This document shows positions 1-8,009 of a stretch of DNA of 64,000 bases, one piece after another (position 1 is the first letter of the stretch; each line of letters begins with the position of its first letter). The position numbers and the translations under genes were made by a program. Below the pieces are notes generated by a model. The model worked only from the letters and a program-made list of their open reading frames with translations, searched no databases and was not told the DNA's origin. Source of the DNA: Aliikangiella sp965214955 (GTDB lineage Bacteria > Pseudomonadota > Gammaproteobacteria > Enterobacterales > Kangiellaceae); the NCBI GenBank assembly GCA_965214955.1, contig CBDCCU010000010.1, positions 248,001 to 312,000 on the forward strand, given 5' to 3'.

Positions 1-1
1 A

Positions 2-229
2 GAAACAGTAACGGGACAAGTTGATCAAATAAATAAAATGAGTACACAAATTGCCAGTGCGGCAGAAGAGCAAAATGCGGTTGCCGATGACATTAATCAA
101 AAGGTTATTCATATTAATGATCAGGCGATAGAAAATACAAATAATGTTAAACTAATCGTATCGACAACCTTAAAGCAAACAGAGCTAGCCAAAGAGCTTA
201 AAAATTTGGTGAGTAAGTTTAAATATTAG
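2..229 (+). CDS. Methyl-accepting chemotaxis protein, C-terminal fragment
   Basis: The reading frame is open from the left edge, so only the last 75 residues of a chemoreceptor are present. They contain the typical end of the signalling domain: an IASAAEEQ segment followed by a helical stretch ending in LKNLVSKFKY. In this family the long cytoplasmic coiled coil controls CheA via CheW. The sensor domain and membrane segments lie outside the window, so the ligand cannot be inferred. An internal ATG at 38 is not the true start because the same frame with receptor-like sequence continues upstream. The tail does not end in a CheR/CheB-docking pentapeptide. Confidence 0.85.
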   Translation, partial: ETVTGQVDQINKMSTQIASAAEEQNAVADDINQKVIHINDQAIENTNNVKLIVSTTLKQTELAKELKNLVSKFKY

Positions 230-256
230 TTTGCTAAAACTTAATAAAAATCTTAA

Positions 257-619
257 ATGGCAAAATTATTATTCAAATTAAGTGGCGTACCTGATGATGA
301 AATTGAAGGCGTACGCAATGCATTAGAAGCAGAAGAAATTGATTATTATGAAACCTCATCTGGGTTATTAGGACTTTCTTTTGCCGCTATTTGGATTAAG
401 CAAGATGAGCAATATGCTCAGGCTAAACAAACTTTAAATGACTATCAGAAAACGCGATACAAAACCGCAAAACAAAAGCAATTTGATGATATTGAAAAAG
501 GCGAAAATATTACTTGGTGGCAAGCCTTTAAAAGTTCTCCAATTAGAAGTTTGCTAAGTATTATTTTTGTGATGGCAATATTGTATATTGCCATCATTCC
601 TTTTTTTCCTATCAAATAG
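257..619 (+). CDS. DUF6164 family protein
   Basis: A 120-residue protein that opens with a KLLFKLSGVPDDEIEGVRNAL segment, a GLLGLSFAAIWI segment in the middle and one hydrophobic helix at the C-terminus (about residues 98-117). This arrangement matches DUF6164, whose N-terminal part resembles a small ferredoxin-like signal-transducer fold. The reaction or partner is unknown. The predicted topology is a cytoplasmic domain with a C-terminal tail anchor. The gene starts 28 bp after the chemoreceptor stop and may be cotranscribed with it. The family name is from memory of the motif; the function is not known. Confidence 0.65.
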   Translation: MAKLLFKLSGVPDDEIEGVRNALEAEEIDYYETSSGLLGLSFAAIWIKQDEQYAQAKQTLNDYQKTRYKTAKQKQFDDIEKGENITWWQAFKSSPIRSLLSIIFVMAILYIAIIPFFPIK

Positions 620-635
620 TTTAAACAATATTTCT

Positions 636-917
636 GTGATAAAAACTGATCCTAAAAAACTAATAAAAAAGCACCAGTCTTTAATTCAGTCTGACTTTAA
701 AAAAGTGCTAACCCATACTCAGCGCGAAAAAGACGGCTGGTTTATTAATAGTGTAATGATTGAAGGCTGTGATGCGCCCTTTAAATTTAAACGCAAGCAA
801 GCCTATAAACAATTATCTAAAGGGCAAAGAGTCAACTTAACCTACTATCCTCAAACCGAAACCGTTGCTGGTCTCGATTTTGAGGTAATGAAGGTAGTAC
901 GAATTAAAATTAGCTAG
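636..917 (+). CDS. Small hypothetical protein, conserved-looking
   Basis: A basic protein of about 93 residues with no membrane segment. It contains a GWFINSVMIEG segment and a FKFKRKQAYKQLSKGQ segment followed by a predicted beta-rich tail ending VMKVVRIKIS. I do not recognise a named domain. The lysine-rich, beta-rich composition could suit a small RNA- or nucleotide-binding fold, but that is a guess. The start is uncertain. A TTG at 588 would overlap the preceding gene by 32 bp, whereas the GTG at 636 lies just after its stop and is preferred. Its stop overlaps the convergent yebG-like gene by 8 bp. Confidence 0.5.
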   Translation: MIKTDPKKLIKKHQSLIQSDFKKVLTHTQREKDGWFINSVMIEGCDAPFKFKRKQAYKQLSKGQRVNLTYYPQTETVAGLDFEVMKVVRIKIS

Positions 918-1194
918 CAGCACTAATGGGGGTAATGTTTTTATCTTCACCTTGCTCTGCTAATAATAGTTCTGGCTTACCTTTAATTGCTTTTAATACC
1001 GTCTCTTTATTTTCTGCAATTAATAAACCAATGGCTTCAATTTGCTCTTCACTAAGATCTTTTATTTCTCTTTCCATCCAAACGCTTACCGTTTCTGCAA
1101 GCTCAAGCATTTTGTCGTAATTATCGGCTTCTTTTTTATCAGTAAAAGTTTTATTTTCATCTCTATCAGACATATATAACGTCACCACTGCCAT
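910..1194 (-). CDS. yebG: YebG family protein
   Basis: A 94-residue acidic protein whose first half follows the pattern of E. coli YebG: MAVVTLYM, then FTDKKEADNYDKMLELAE, then a LLIAENKETVL segment. In E. coli yebG is a LexA-controlled SOS gene of unknown molecular function. No CTG-N10-CAG LexA box is visible in the roughly 150 bp upstream, so damage control is not evident here. Its stop overlaps the convergent small gene on the plus strand by 8 bp. Identification rests on the spacing of the KKEADxYDKML motif and on matching length. Confidence 0.75.
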   Translation of the reverse strand: MAVVTLYMSDRDENKTFTDKKEADNYDKMLELAETVSVWMEREIKDLSEEQIEAIGLLIAENKETVLKAIKGKPELLLAEQGEDKNITPISAAS

Positions 1195-1369
1195 AGGATT
1201 TACTCCGTTTAATTATTGATACCATTTTAATAACTGAGACTGTCAATCTTTGCGCCAATCTTTTTTGCATTGTTTGGCTAGGATTGATACTTTAATCTCA
1301 ATTACAAAAGAACACCAAAATACTACCTGCACAAGTAGTAAATAGCAACTATTAATTTTAGGATCTGAA
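1195..1369. other. Intergenic region upstream of yebG and the 1370 small ORF
   Basis: AT-rich spacer between the yebG-like start (minus strand) and a small plus-strand ORF. It must hold the yebG promoter. I see no LexA box, terminator or further ORF with a ribosome-binding site. Confidence 0.4.
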
Positions 1370-1547
1370 ATGTTAGAAAATTTTGCACTCGCACTTTTTC
1401 AATTTGGCTTGCCTGTATTTGCTATTTCATTTGTTGTTTTTTATTTGCTAAGCTAGTTCTGGTATTAAACCTACATTAGAAGAAACGAATGAAATTGAAT
1501 TAAAACAAAATAAAGGTTTTTTGCATAATCGGCTACTGGGCTGCTGA
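1370..1547 (+). pseudogene. Remnant of a small membrane protein gene, frameshifted
   Basis: An ATG at 1370, preceded by an AGGATCTGAA ribosome-binding region, opens a 28-residue hydrophobic segment (MLENFALALFQFGLPVFAIS and on) that stops with TAG at 1454. One base later, in the next frame from 1455, the sequence continues as SSGIKPTLEETNEIELKQNK and on to a stop at 1545. Together they read like one membrane-anchored protein of about 60 residues cut by a one-base shift. The downstream part also ends early for a folded domain. Alternatively the 28-residue peptide is itself a functional small membrane protein. Confidence 0.45.
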
Positions 1548-1574
1548 ATCGCTGAGTAAAATAAAAAAACTTTA

Positions 1575-2756
1575 CTAAATTCTCTTCATTACCCTTCTAA
1601 TATCAACGGGCAAATGCACTCTAGGATCATAAAATCGCGTTAAATTTCGGCCATCACTTTTGGCTTTATAAAGCGCTTGATCAGCCATTTCTATCAGCTC
1701 ATTTAGGTTGCCATTTTTTTTAGGTATAATGCTAGCCACTCCAATGCTTACCGACATATTCAATATTTTCTGTTTAAAGCTTAGTGGTTTCTCGGCAACC
1801 TTTTTGCGAATATTTTCAGCGATATTAATCGCCTCTTTAAAAGAGGTATTACTTAATAAAATAGCAAACTCTTCTCCACCAAAGCGGCTAATAATGTCTG
1901 TTCTTCTTTGGGCAATATCATGAATTTGCTTTGCAACTAGTTTTAACGTTTCATCACCAACTAAATGACCATGCTTATCATTCACTAATTTAAAGTTATC
2001 TATATCAATTAAAATAAGCGACTGCTCATGTTGAGTACGCACAGCATTATTCCACTGAAATTCAAACATTGAATTAAAGTAACCTCGATTATAAATTCCT
2101 GTGAGAGGGTCAATTTTATTCAGTTGCTCTAAAGTTTGTTTTTGTTTATCTAGCTCGCTCTCTATTTCAAATGCTCTTAAATATTCTGCATAAGCTCGGT
2201 TACCTAGGATTAACAAATAAACTAAATAAATGGCTAATAAAACAAAAAGCGATTTATCGCCATTAATTAATAATGAGCCAAGTATGCCAGGCACTAAAAT
2301 CAAAGATATATTAGTTAATGCTATCCAGCGTCTAGGAATTAACGCAGTAACAGCACCGCTAGACATAGCACCCGCGGCTAAAATTAAGGTTAAGCGTACT
2401 GACTCAAAAAGCGGATCGGTTAACGCTGAAAAAAACAAAAAGCCCCAAAGTGTAGCTTGAGCCAATGAGCAAAAGGCAAGAAAATAAAGCCAGCTTTCTT
2501 CGTGTCCGCGATACCAAGCATCGGTATATTTTGCTTGAATTCCTCTTAGCAAGCTAAGCACAAAAAATGCAATCGACAATCCCCAGCATAATTTTGGCAA
2601 AACCTTGTGAAGATCATTAGCATAAAAAATAATTGGCCAAAGAATCGCATAGATCAAAACGCCAGGTAATGATCTTGATAATAAATCATTATCTATTCGC
2701 TTTTGAATTAAAGCTTTTCTTTCTTGTGGAGTATTTGTGCTAACTTGTATGCTCAT
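1575..2756 (-). CDS. Membrane-bound diguanylate cyclase (GGDEF)
   Basis: This 393-residue protein should make cyclic di-GMP from two GTP. Residues about 30-190 form roughly five to six membrane helices; residues 200-215 are a short coiled linker. The GGDEF domain follows (DPLTG at 216, NRGYF after it), with the catalytic GGEEF at 293-297. An RRTD inhibitory-site motif lies five residues ahead (284-287), so product inhibition is expected. The active residues are intact, so it should be an active cyclase. The membrane sensor part is not a family I can name. The gene stands alone, divergent from the TerB-like gene. Confidence 0.9.
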   Translation of the reverse strand: MSIQVSTNTPQERKALIQKRIDNDLLSRSLPGVLIYAILWPIIFYANDLHKVLPKLCWGLSIAFFVLSLLRGIQAKYTDAWYRGHEESWLYFLAFCSLAQATLWGFLFFSALTDPLFESVRLTLILAAGAMSSGAVTALIPRRWIALTNISLILVPGILGSLLINGDKSLFVLLAIYLVYLLILGNRAYAEYLRAFEIESELDKQKQTLEQLNKIDPLTGIYNRGYFNSMFEFQWNNAVRTQHEQSLILIDIDNFKLVNDKHGHLVGDETLKLVAKQIHDIAQRRTDIISRFGGEEFAILLSNTSFKEAINIAENIRKKVAEKPLSFKQKILNMSVSIGVASIIPKKNGNLNELIEMADQALYKAKSDGRNLTRFYDPRVHLPVDIRRVMKRI

Positions 2757-2914
2757 AGCCTAGCGCTTGAAATTATGCCAATTAAGTTATTTTTTCGCGT
2801 ATAATTAATAGTGTAGCAACTTTGTACAATTTATTGTACTTAAGCGTTTGATTTTAATACTATAGTTCAACCAATGTCGTTTTACTTTATTAAGTTAATA
2901 TTATTTAAACTATT

Positions 2915-3379
2915 ATGATTTCTTCTATTACATCATTTTTTAATAAACACTTTGGAGCAGATTGCACCAGTGAAGAAGACTCCGCCCACCAACTAAACTT
3001 AGCTATTGCCGCACTATTAACCGAAGTAGCAACCATTGATAATGAAATTTCAAACGAAGAGCAAGCCGCTATAGGGCAACTATTAAAATCTCAACTTGAC
3101 CTTTGTGATGATGAAATTAAAGCCTTGCAAACGCTCAGCTATAATGAGTTAAAAGAAGCAACCGATTACTATCAATTTACCTCGTTAATTAAAGATAAGT
3201 TTGGTGCTGAGCAAAGAGTTACCATGATTGAGCAATTATGGCAAATAGCCTTAGCTGATGGAAAAATAGATCATCACGAAGAACATTTTATTCGTAAAAT
3301 TGCTGACTTATTATTTGTTCCACATAGTGCTTATATAAAAGCCAAATTTAAAATACTAAATAACCCCAACACACCTTAA
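2915..3379 (+). CDS. TerB-like (DjlA N-terminal type) protein
   Basis: A soluble 154-residue all-helical protein. It contains two copies of the acidic pattern typical of the TerB fold: LLTEVATIDNEISNEEQAAI near residues 34-55 and ALADGKIDHHEEHFIRKIAD near 108-130. The family is a metal-binding helical bundle found alone, in tellurite-resistance operons, and at the N-terminus of the co-chaperone DjlA. No J domain and no other ter genes are present, so a tellurite role should not be assumed. It has its own start with ATG at 2915 in an AT-rich leader. Confidence 0.8.
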   Translation: MISSITSFFNKHFGADCTSEEDSAHQLNLAIAALLTEVATIDNEISNEEQAAIGQLLKSQLDLCDDEIKALQTLSYNELKEATDYYQFTSLIKDKFGAEQRVTMIEQLWQIALADGKIDHHEEHFIRKIADLLFVPHSAYIKAKFKILNNPNTP

Positions 3380-3509
3380 CTAATTAGTTTTTAGGTACAA
3401 ATTCAAAATTAAAAAATGTTTTTTAATATTTCATCTACACTTATATATATTCGTTCTATTCCAAGATTCTCCATTTAAATTAAAATCGATGTAGCTTTAT
3501 CTAAGTGTT

Positions 3510-6365
3510 ATGCTTAAATTTATTAGTGCCATAATTTTAGCAATAAGCTGCCTATTGATAGGCACGTTAGCTATTATTGCTGAGGTATCAACTAATCACC
3601 CTACTTCACTTTCTACTAATACCGCCATATCGCCACAGGCTAACCAACTAGCTCTTAATACTAGTATTAACTATTTAACCAGTAGTGAAAGTCATTCTCG
3701 CTCTAGAACCTTGGTTTTTGCCCCTACTACCAATGTCAGTACTGCATCAACCAATGTTATTTATTTTGTTATTTCTATTTTTAGCTTATTTTTAGCTGTT
3801 TTGTTTTGGTATCGTAACCAATTAAAAATAGTGCTTATCTTTAGCTTTGTTAGCATTTTTTTAATCAGTCAAGGGCTAGAGTTCATTATCAAAAACAATC
3901 ATAAGCATGCTGAGGTTATCGATTTAGTTGAGCAAGTTGCCTCTTTAAGCGCCAGATTAGAAGGAGTATTACAAACCAACCTTTCTATGTTAACTGGATT
4001 TGCCGCTTATATTTCAGCAGTCCCTAATTTAAGCCAACAAGATTTTAATAATTATGCCAAAGAACTCTTTAAAAAAGAGCCTTTACTCATTAATTTTGCC
4101 GCCGCAAAAGATCTTAAAGTTAATTATATTTATCCACTAAAGGGCAACGAACAAGTTATTGGTCTTAACTACAATAAAAACCCCGAACAGAAAAAAATGG
4201 TATTGCAAGTTGCCAATTCAAATAAACTTGTGGTTATTGGACCTATTAATTTAGTGCAAGGAGGAACAGCATTTATTGGTAGAGCGGGAATATTTACTGG
4301 TGATGGAGAAAATAGACATTTATGGGGAATAATTTCTGCACCACTGGATGAAATGTCACTCTATAGAGAAGCAGGATTAACTTCGTCACAAAAGGAGTTA
4401 AATATTGCATTAAAAAACTTTGATCTTTTAGGCAATGAAGAAGCGGTATTTTTTGGCGACTCTTCAATATTTAATTCTCAAGAAAGAGTTGAACTTGCCT
4501 TGCAGGTTGGCGGTGGCTTTTGGACTATTGCGGCAACAAAAAAACAAATAAGCTTACCCAGTTTAGTAATTTCAATTCGCATTACTGCAATAATATTATC
4601 TGTAGTTGTACTTATATTTATTTATATTAAAACTCGTCAAGAAAATGAAAAACAAAAGCTAAACCAAACTATTGCAGAGCATCGTCGATTGCTTGGTAAA
4701 GTGGGTAGTGTTGCTAAAATTGGCGGCTGGAAAGTTAATTCTAACTTTGAAATTACACAATGGCTAAAAGAAACCTCTGAAACGCTGAATAAACCTGCAA
4801 GTTTTTTACCCAAAACAATATTCGATTTATTGCCTTGCTTTGAGGAAAAAGGCTTTGAGTTATTTCAAGAACAACTAGAACATGCTTTTAAGCACAAAAC
4901 TGAAATAGATATAAAAATTTTACTAAACAATAACAATAATAATAATAACAAGGATAAAGAAACATGGATCAGAGTTTTTGCCAAACCTTCTTTATACTCA
5001 CCAAGCAAACATTCAGTTACTGGAACTTTTCAAGATATTAGTGATAAAGTTTATTCGGCAAAACTTATTGAGCATCAAGCCACTTATGATGCATTAACTG
5101 ATTTACCCAATCGGCTTTTATTTAACAGTCGCCTCAGCAATGATATTAAAAATGCAAAACTAGCCAATTATAAATTAGGAATACTATTTATTGATCTTGA
5201 TCGTTTTAAACCAGTGAATGATAATTATGGTCATCGAATAGGTGACAAACTTTTAATTCAAACAGCACAAAGAATTAAAAGTTGCTTAAGAGAATCAGAT
5301 ACAGTATCTCGAATTAGTGGTGATGAATTTTGCGTGCTATTAACCAACATTCACAATTTTGATCACATTACTAAAATTGTTGAAACCATATTAATTAAAC
5401 TGCAAACTCCCTACCAGCTTGCTAATTCTATTATTCATTGCAGCGCCAGTATTGGTATTTCACTTTACCCTAATGATGGCAATGATGCTCAATCGTTAAT
5501 CAGTAAGGCCGATCAAGCGATGTATCAGGTAAAATCAAAGGGTCGTAATGATTGGCAGTTTTATACCCAAGAGATGCAAGTGCAATCAGAAAGACGCCAT
5601 CGCTTACTTAATGAGCTGATTATTGATTTAAAAAAAGGCAAGTTACAACCTTATTTTCAACCTATTTTTCAACTTAATTCTAATACCATTGCTAAGTGTG
5701 AAGCTTTAGCAAGGTGGCAAAGATCTGATGGAAGTTATATATCACCTGATGAATTTATTCCGCTTGCCGAAGAGTCAGGATTAATCAATCAACTCGACTT
5801 ATATATGTTGAAAGAATCTGCAAAAATGCTACAGCAAATAAAACAAAATACAAAAGAGGTTGAGCTTTCAATTAATATATCTCCTCGCTTGTTTAATATT
5901 AAAGATAAAAATCTATTACACTGGTTAGACTGTGTTGAAAAAATTTCACAAAAAATACCATTAACCATAGAAATCACCGAGCGACTTTTAACCCAAGACA
6001 GCTTTAAAGCTTTAGAAATATTAAATCAACTGAAAACTTATCGTGTAAAAATTGCCATTGATGATTTTGGCACAGGCTATTCATCGTTAAGTTATTTAGT
6101 TAGGTTTCCTGTTGACATCATAAAAATTGATCGTGAGTTTATTGATAAGTTATCACAAGATGAAACAAGTGACGCTTTGGTTGAATCAATGCTGTTGATG
6201 GCAAAGCGACTCAATATTAAAGTGGTAGCCGAAGGCATAGAAGAAGCTTATCAGCTATCGCGACTAAAAGATTTAGGCTGTGAATTCGGTCAAGGATATT
6301 ATTTAGGTAAACCAATGAATTATGCAGATTTTTCAGAATTTGTTACTACAAACCTAAACCATTAA
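3510..6365 (+). CDS. CHASE-PAS-GGDEF-EAL cyclic di-GMP enzyme
   Basis: A 951-residue sensor. Two N-terminal membrane regions (about 1-25 and 85-130) precede a periplasmic CHASE-type domain (about 130-340), a membrane helix (about 350-372), a PAS-like region (about 390-520), a GGDEF domain and an EAL domain. The cyclase motif is SGDEF (603-607) with an RESD inhibitory motif five residues before it. The EAL motif (731-733), the IDDFGTGYSS loop and the AEGIE motif are intact, so it is likely a c-di-GMP phosphodiesterase; the GGDEF part may be regulatory or weakly active. A run of eight asparagines lies in the PAS region. Confidence 0.9.
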   Translation: MLKFISAIILAISCLLIGTLAIIAEVSTNHPTSLSTNTAISPQANQLALNTSINYLTSSESHSRSRTLVFAPTTNVSTASTNVIYFVISIFSLFLAVLFWYRNQLKIVLIFSFVSIFLISQGLEFIIKNNHKHAEVIDLVEQVASLSARLEGVLQTNLSMLTGFAAYISAVPNLSQQDFNNYAKELFKKEPLLINFAAAKDLKVNYIYPLKGNEQVIGLNYNKNPEQKKMVLQVANSNKLVVIGPINLVQGGTAFIGRAGIFTGDGENRHLWGIISAPLDEMSLYREAGLTSSQKELNIALKNFDLLGNEEAVFFGDSSIFNSQERVELALQVGGGFWTIAATKKQISLPSLVISIRITAIILSVVVLIFIYIKTRQENEKQKLNQTIAEHRRLLGKVGSVAKIGGWKVNSNFEITQWLKETSETLNKPASFLPKTIFDLLPCFEEKGFELFQEQLEHAFKHKTEIDIKILLNNNNNNNNKDKETWIRVFAKPSLYSPSKHSVTGTFQDISDKVYSAKLIEHQATYDALTDLPNRLLFNSRLSNDIKNAKLANYKLGILFIDLDRFKPVNDNYGHRIGDKLLIQTAQRIKSCLRESDTVSRISGDEFCVLLTNIHNFDHITKIVETILIKLQTPYQLANSIIHCSASIGISLYPNDGNDAQSLISKADQAMYQVKSKGRNDWQFYTQEMQVQSERRHRLLNELIIDLKKGKLQPYFQPIFQLNSNTIAKCEALARWQRSDGSYISPDEFIPLAEESGLINQLDLYMLKESAKMLQQIKQNTKEVELSINISPRLFNIKDKNLLHWLDCVEKISQKIPLTIEITERLLTQDSFKALEILNQLKTYRVKIAIDDFGTGYSSLSYLVRFPVDIIKIDREFIDKLSQDETSDALVESMLLMAKRLNIKVVAEGIEEAYQLSRLKDLGCEFGQGYYLGKPMNYADFSEFVTTNLNH
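4926..4949 (+). repeat. Asparagine codon run (trinucleotide repeat)
   Basis: Eight consecutive asparagine codons (AAC/AAT mixed) inside the PAS region of the CHASE-PAS-GGDEF-EAL gene. Changes in copy number would add or remove residues without shifting the frame, so it is a potential length-variable linker rather than an on/off switch. Confidence 0.8.
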
Positions 6366-6398
6366 ACTCGTTTAATAACTGCATAGCTTTTATCAATT

Positions 6399-6833
6399 TT
6401 AGGATCTGTTGATCTTAAAACTCTCATTGGATAAAAGATGTCCCTCAATTAGTTCTAACATCGCTAACTGCTGAGAATTATCTCTTAATATGCCTTGCGT
6501 ATTTCCCCAAATTGGTGCAGGCCAAGCAATGTCATTTTTAAATCGGGCAACGTGATGAACATGCAACTGAGAAACCATATTGCCCAAAGCAGCAACATTC
6601 AATTTATCAGGAGCAAACAAATGCTCTAAAGCCAAGCAAATTATTTGTGACTCTTTTAATAGTTGATGCTGATCACTATTTGATAAGTGATGAATTTCTT
6701 TTAGGTTTTCTTTTTTAGGTACTAAAATTACCCAAGGCACCGCGTTGTCTTTATGCAGTAATATTTTACATAGTTTAAATTCACCAATACAGTTTGTGTC
6801 TTTTTCTAATTGAGAGTGAAGTTCAAAACTCAT
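6399..6833 (-). CDS. HIT domain protein
   Basis: A 144-residue histidine-triad protein, expected to hydrolyse a nucleotide phosphoanhydride or phosphoramidate bond. The triad appears as QLHVHHVARF near residues 87-96. The upstream Hint-like elements CKILLHKDNAVPWVILVPK (about 22-40) and a conserved N-containing strand (VAALGNMV) are also present. It is the second gene of a pair: its ATG overlaps the stop of the GlxA-type regulator by 4 bp (ATGA), so translation is likely coupled. The exact substrate is not deducible. Confidence 0.85.
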   Translation of the reverse strand: MSFELHSQLEKDTNCIGEFKLCKILLHKDNAVPWVILVPKKENLKEIHHLSNSDQHQLLKESQIICLALEHLFAPDKLNVAALGNMVSQLHVHHVARFKNDIAWPAPIWGNTQGILRDNSQQLAMLELIEGHLLSNESFKINRS

Positions 6834-7885
6834 ATTAATTTCCTGTTATTAGGATCAGTTGACAGTTCAATATTAAATAATTTTCCTCTCACCATTTCTC
6901 TATATTCTTTGGGTGAAACACTATTTTTTTGTTTAAATTGTTTAGAAAAATATGCCGCATCTTTAAAGCCTAGCCTATCAGCAATATCTTGATGATTTAA
7001 ATTGGTTTCTTTTAATAATGAACGAGCCACTTCCATTTTTACATCAAGCCCATAAGCCAATACCGACTTGCCCACTGCATTTTTAAATCGACGAGAAAAG
7101 TTTCTAACGCTCATATTTGCCATTTCGGCCAGTGCGGTTAAATTAAATGATTGAGAATAATGCGACTTCATCCAATCTTGCACTTCAATAATGCCTTCAT
7201 CAGGATGCCTAGCAGCTCCCGTTGCATACCATGGCTTATCATAAGTTCGATTAATTTCGTGATTAAAGTGTTGTTCAATAACTTGAGTAACAGCCTTGCC
7301 AAAATACGACTCGATAAAATAAGTGGTTAAATCGGTTAGCGCGTTAATGCTACCACAACAATATAGGTTACCTGCCTGGGTAATAAAGTGGTGTTTTTGT
7401 AAATTAACCTTGGGGTATTTGGTTAAAAAAGTATCAAAATAATACCAGTGGGTCGTTGCTACTTTATTATCAAGTAACCCCGCTTTAGCTAACAAACAAA
7501 CACCTGTGCCTGTAGCAATAATTTTTGCCCCACGATCATTTTGTTTTTTTAACCATTCAACTAAATAAGGGTTATTATCTATAACGCTGTCAGGGTTTCC
7601 CCAAATGGGTGGTAAAAAAATACTATCCGCTTCTGGCGCATTACTCACACTAAGCTCGGCCAATAAGCTTAAGCCTTTCATAAACTGAATAGGTTGCTGA
7701 TTATTTGATGCTGAAACCACCTGACATTTCCATGATGGCTTTTTTATTTGATTAATTCGCGCAATGGCATTGGCCGCCGACAACATTTCCATAGGCAAAC
7801 TAATGCTGGTTGAAAGCGCTTTGGGGTAACCAATAAATAAAGATAGTGTCATTGCTAATACGGCTTTGTTATTAAAGTCACTCAA
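6830..7885 (-). CDS. GlxA/FtrA-type AraC family regulator with DJ-1/PfpI domain
   Basis: A regulator of 340-351 residues. The N-terminal half (about 12-190) is a DJ-1/PfpI-like ligand domain, with a GTGVCLLAKAGLL segment at the nucleophile elbow and a THWYYFDTF segment after it. The C-terminal half (about 235-335) is an AraC helix-turn-helix pair (LTALAEMANMSVRNFSRRFK and DIADRLGFKDAAYFSKQFK). Such proteins usually act as activators without catalysis. The frame starts with TTG at 7885, but ATG at 7852 fits the family start (MTLSLFIGYPKAL) better. It shares an intergenic region with fabY and probably forms an operon with the HIT gene. Confidence 0.88.
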   Translation of the reverse strand: MSDFNNKAVLAMTLSLFIGYPKALSTSISLPMEMLSAANAIARINQIKKPSWKCQVVSASNNQQPIQFMKGLSLLAELSVSNAPEADSIFLPPIWGNPDSVIDNNPYLVEWLKKQNDRGAKIIATGTGVCLLAKAGLLDNKVATTHWYYFDTFLTKYPKVNLQKHHFITQAGNLYCCGSINALTDLTTYFIESYFGKAVTQVIEQHFNHEINRTYDKPWYATGAARHPDEGIIEVQDWMKSHYSQSFNLTALAEMANMSVRNFSRRFKNAVGKSVLAYGLDVKMEVARSLLKETNLNHQDIADRLGFKDAAYFSKQFKQKNSVSPKEYREMVRGKLFNIELSTDPNNRKLI

Positions 7886-8009
7886 CTATAATTGACTGGC
7901 TATAATATACAATGATTTGGCTATTTTGTACTAGCGATTTTATTTTTCCTTCTCTAAAATATGCGCCCAATTTAGTACAACTTTTAATTTTTTGAAATAG
8001 GTGATCTTT

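Noticed and set aside
1195..1320. LexA box ahead of the yebG-like gene
   Set aside because: yebG is an SOS gene in E. coli, but no CTG-N10-CAG palindrome is seen on either strand in this interval.
2915..3379. Tellurite-resistance system based on the TerB-like protein
   Set aside because: No other ter genes are nearby, and TerB-like domains occur widely outside tellurite resistance.
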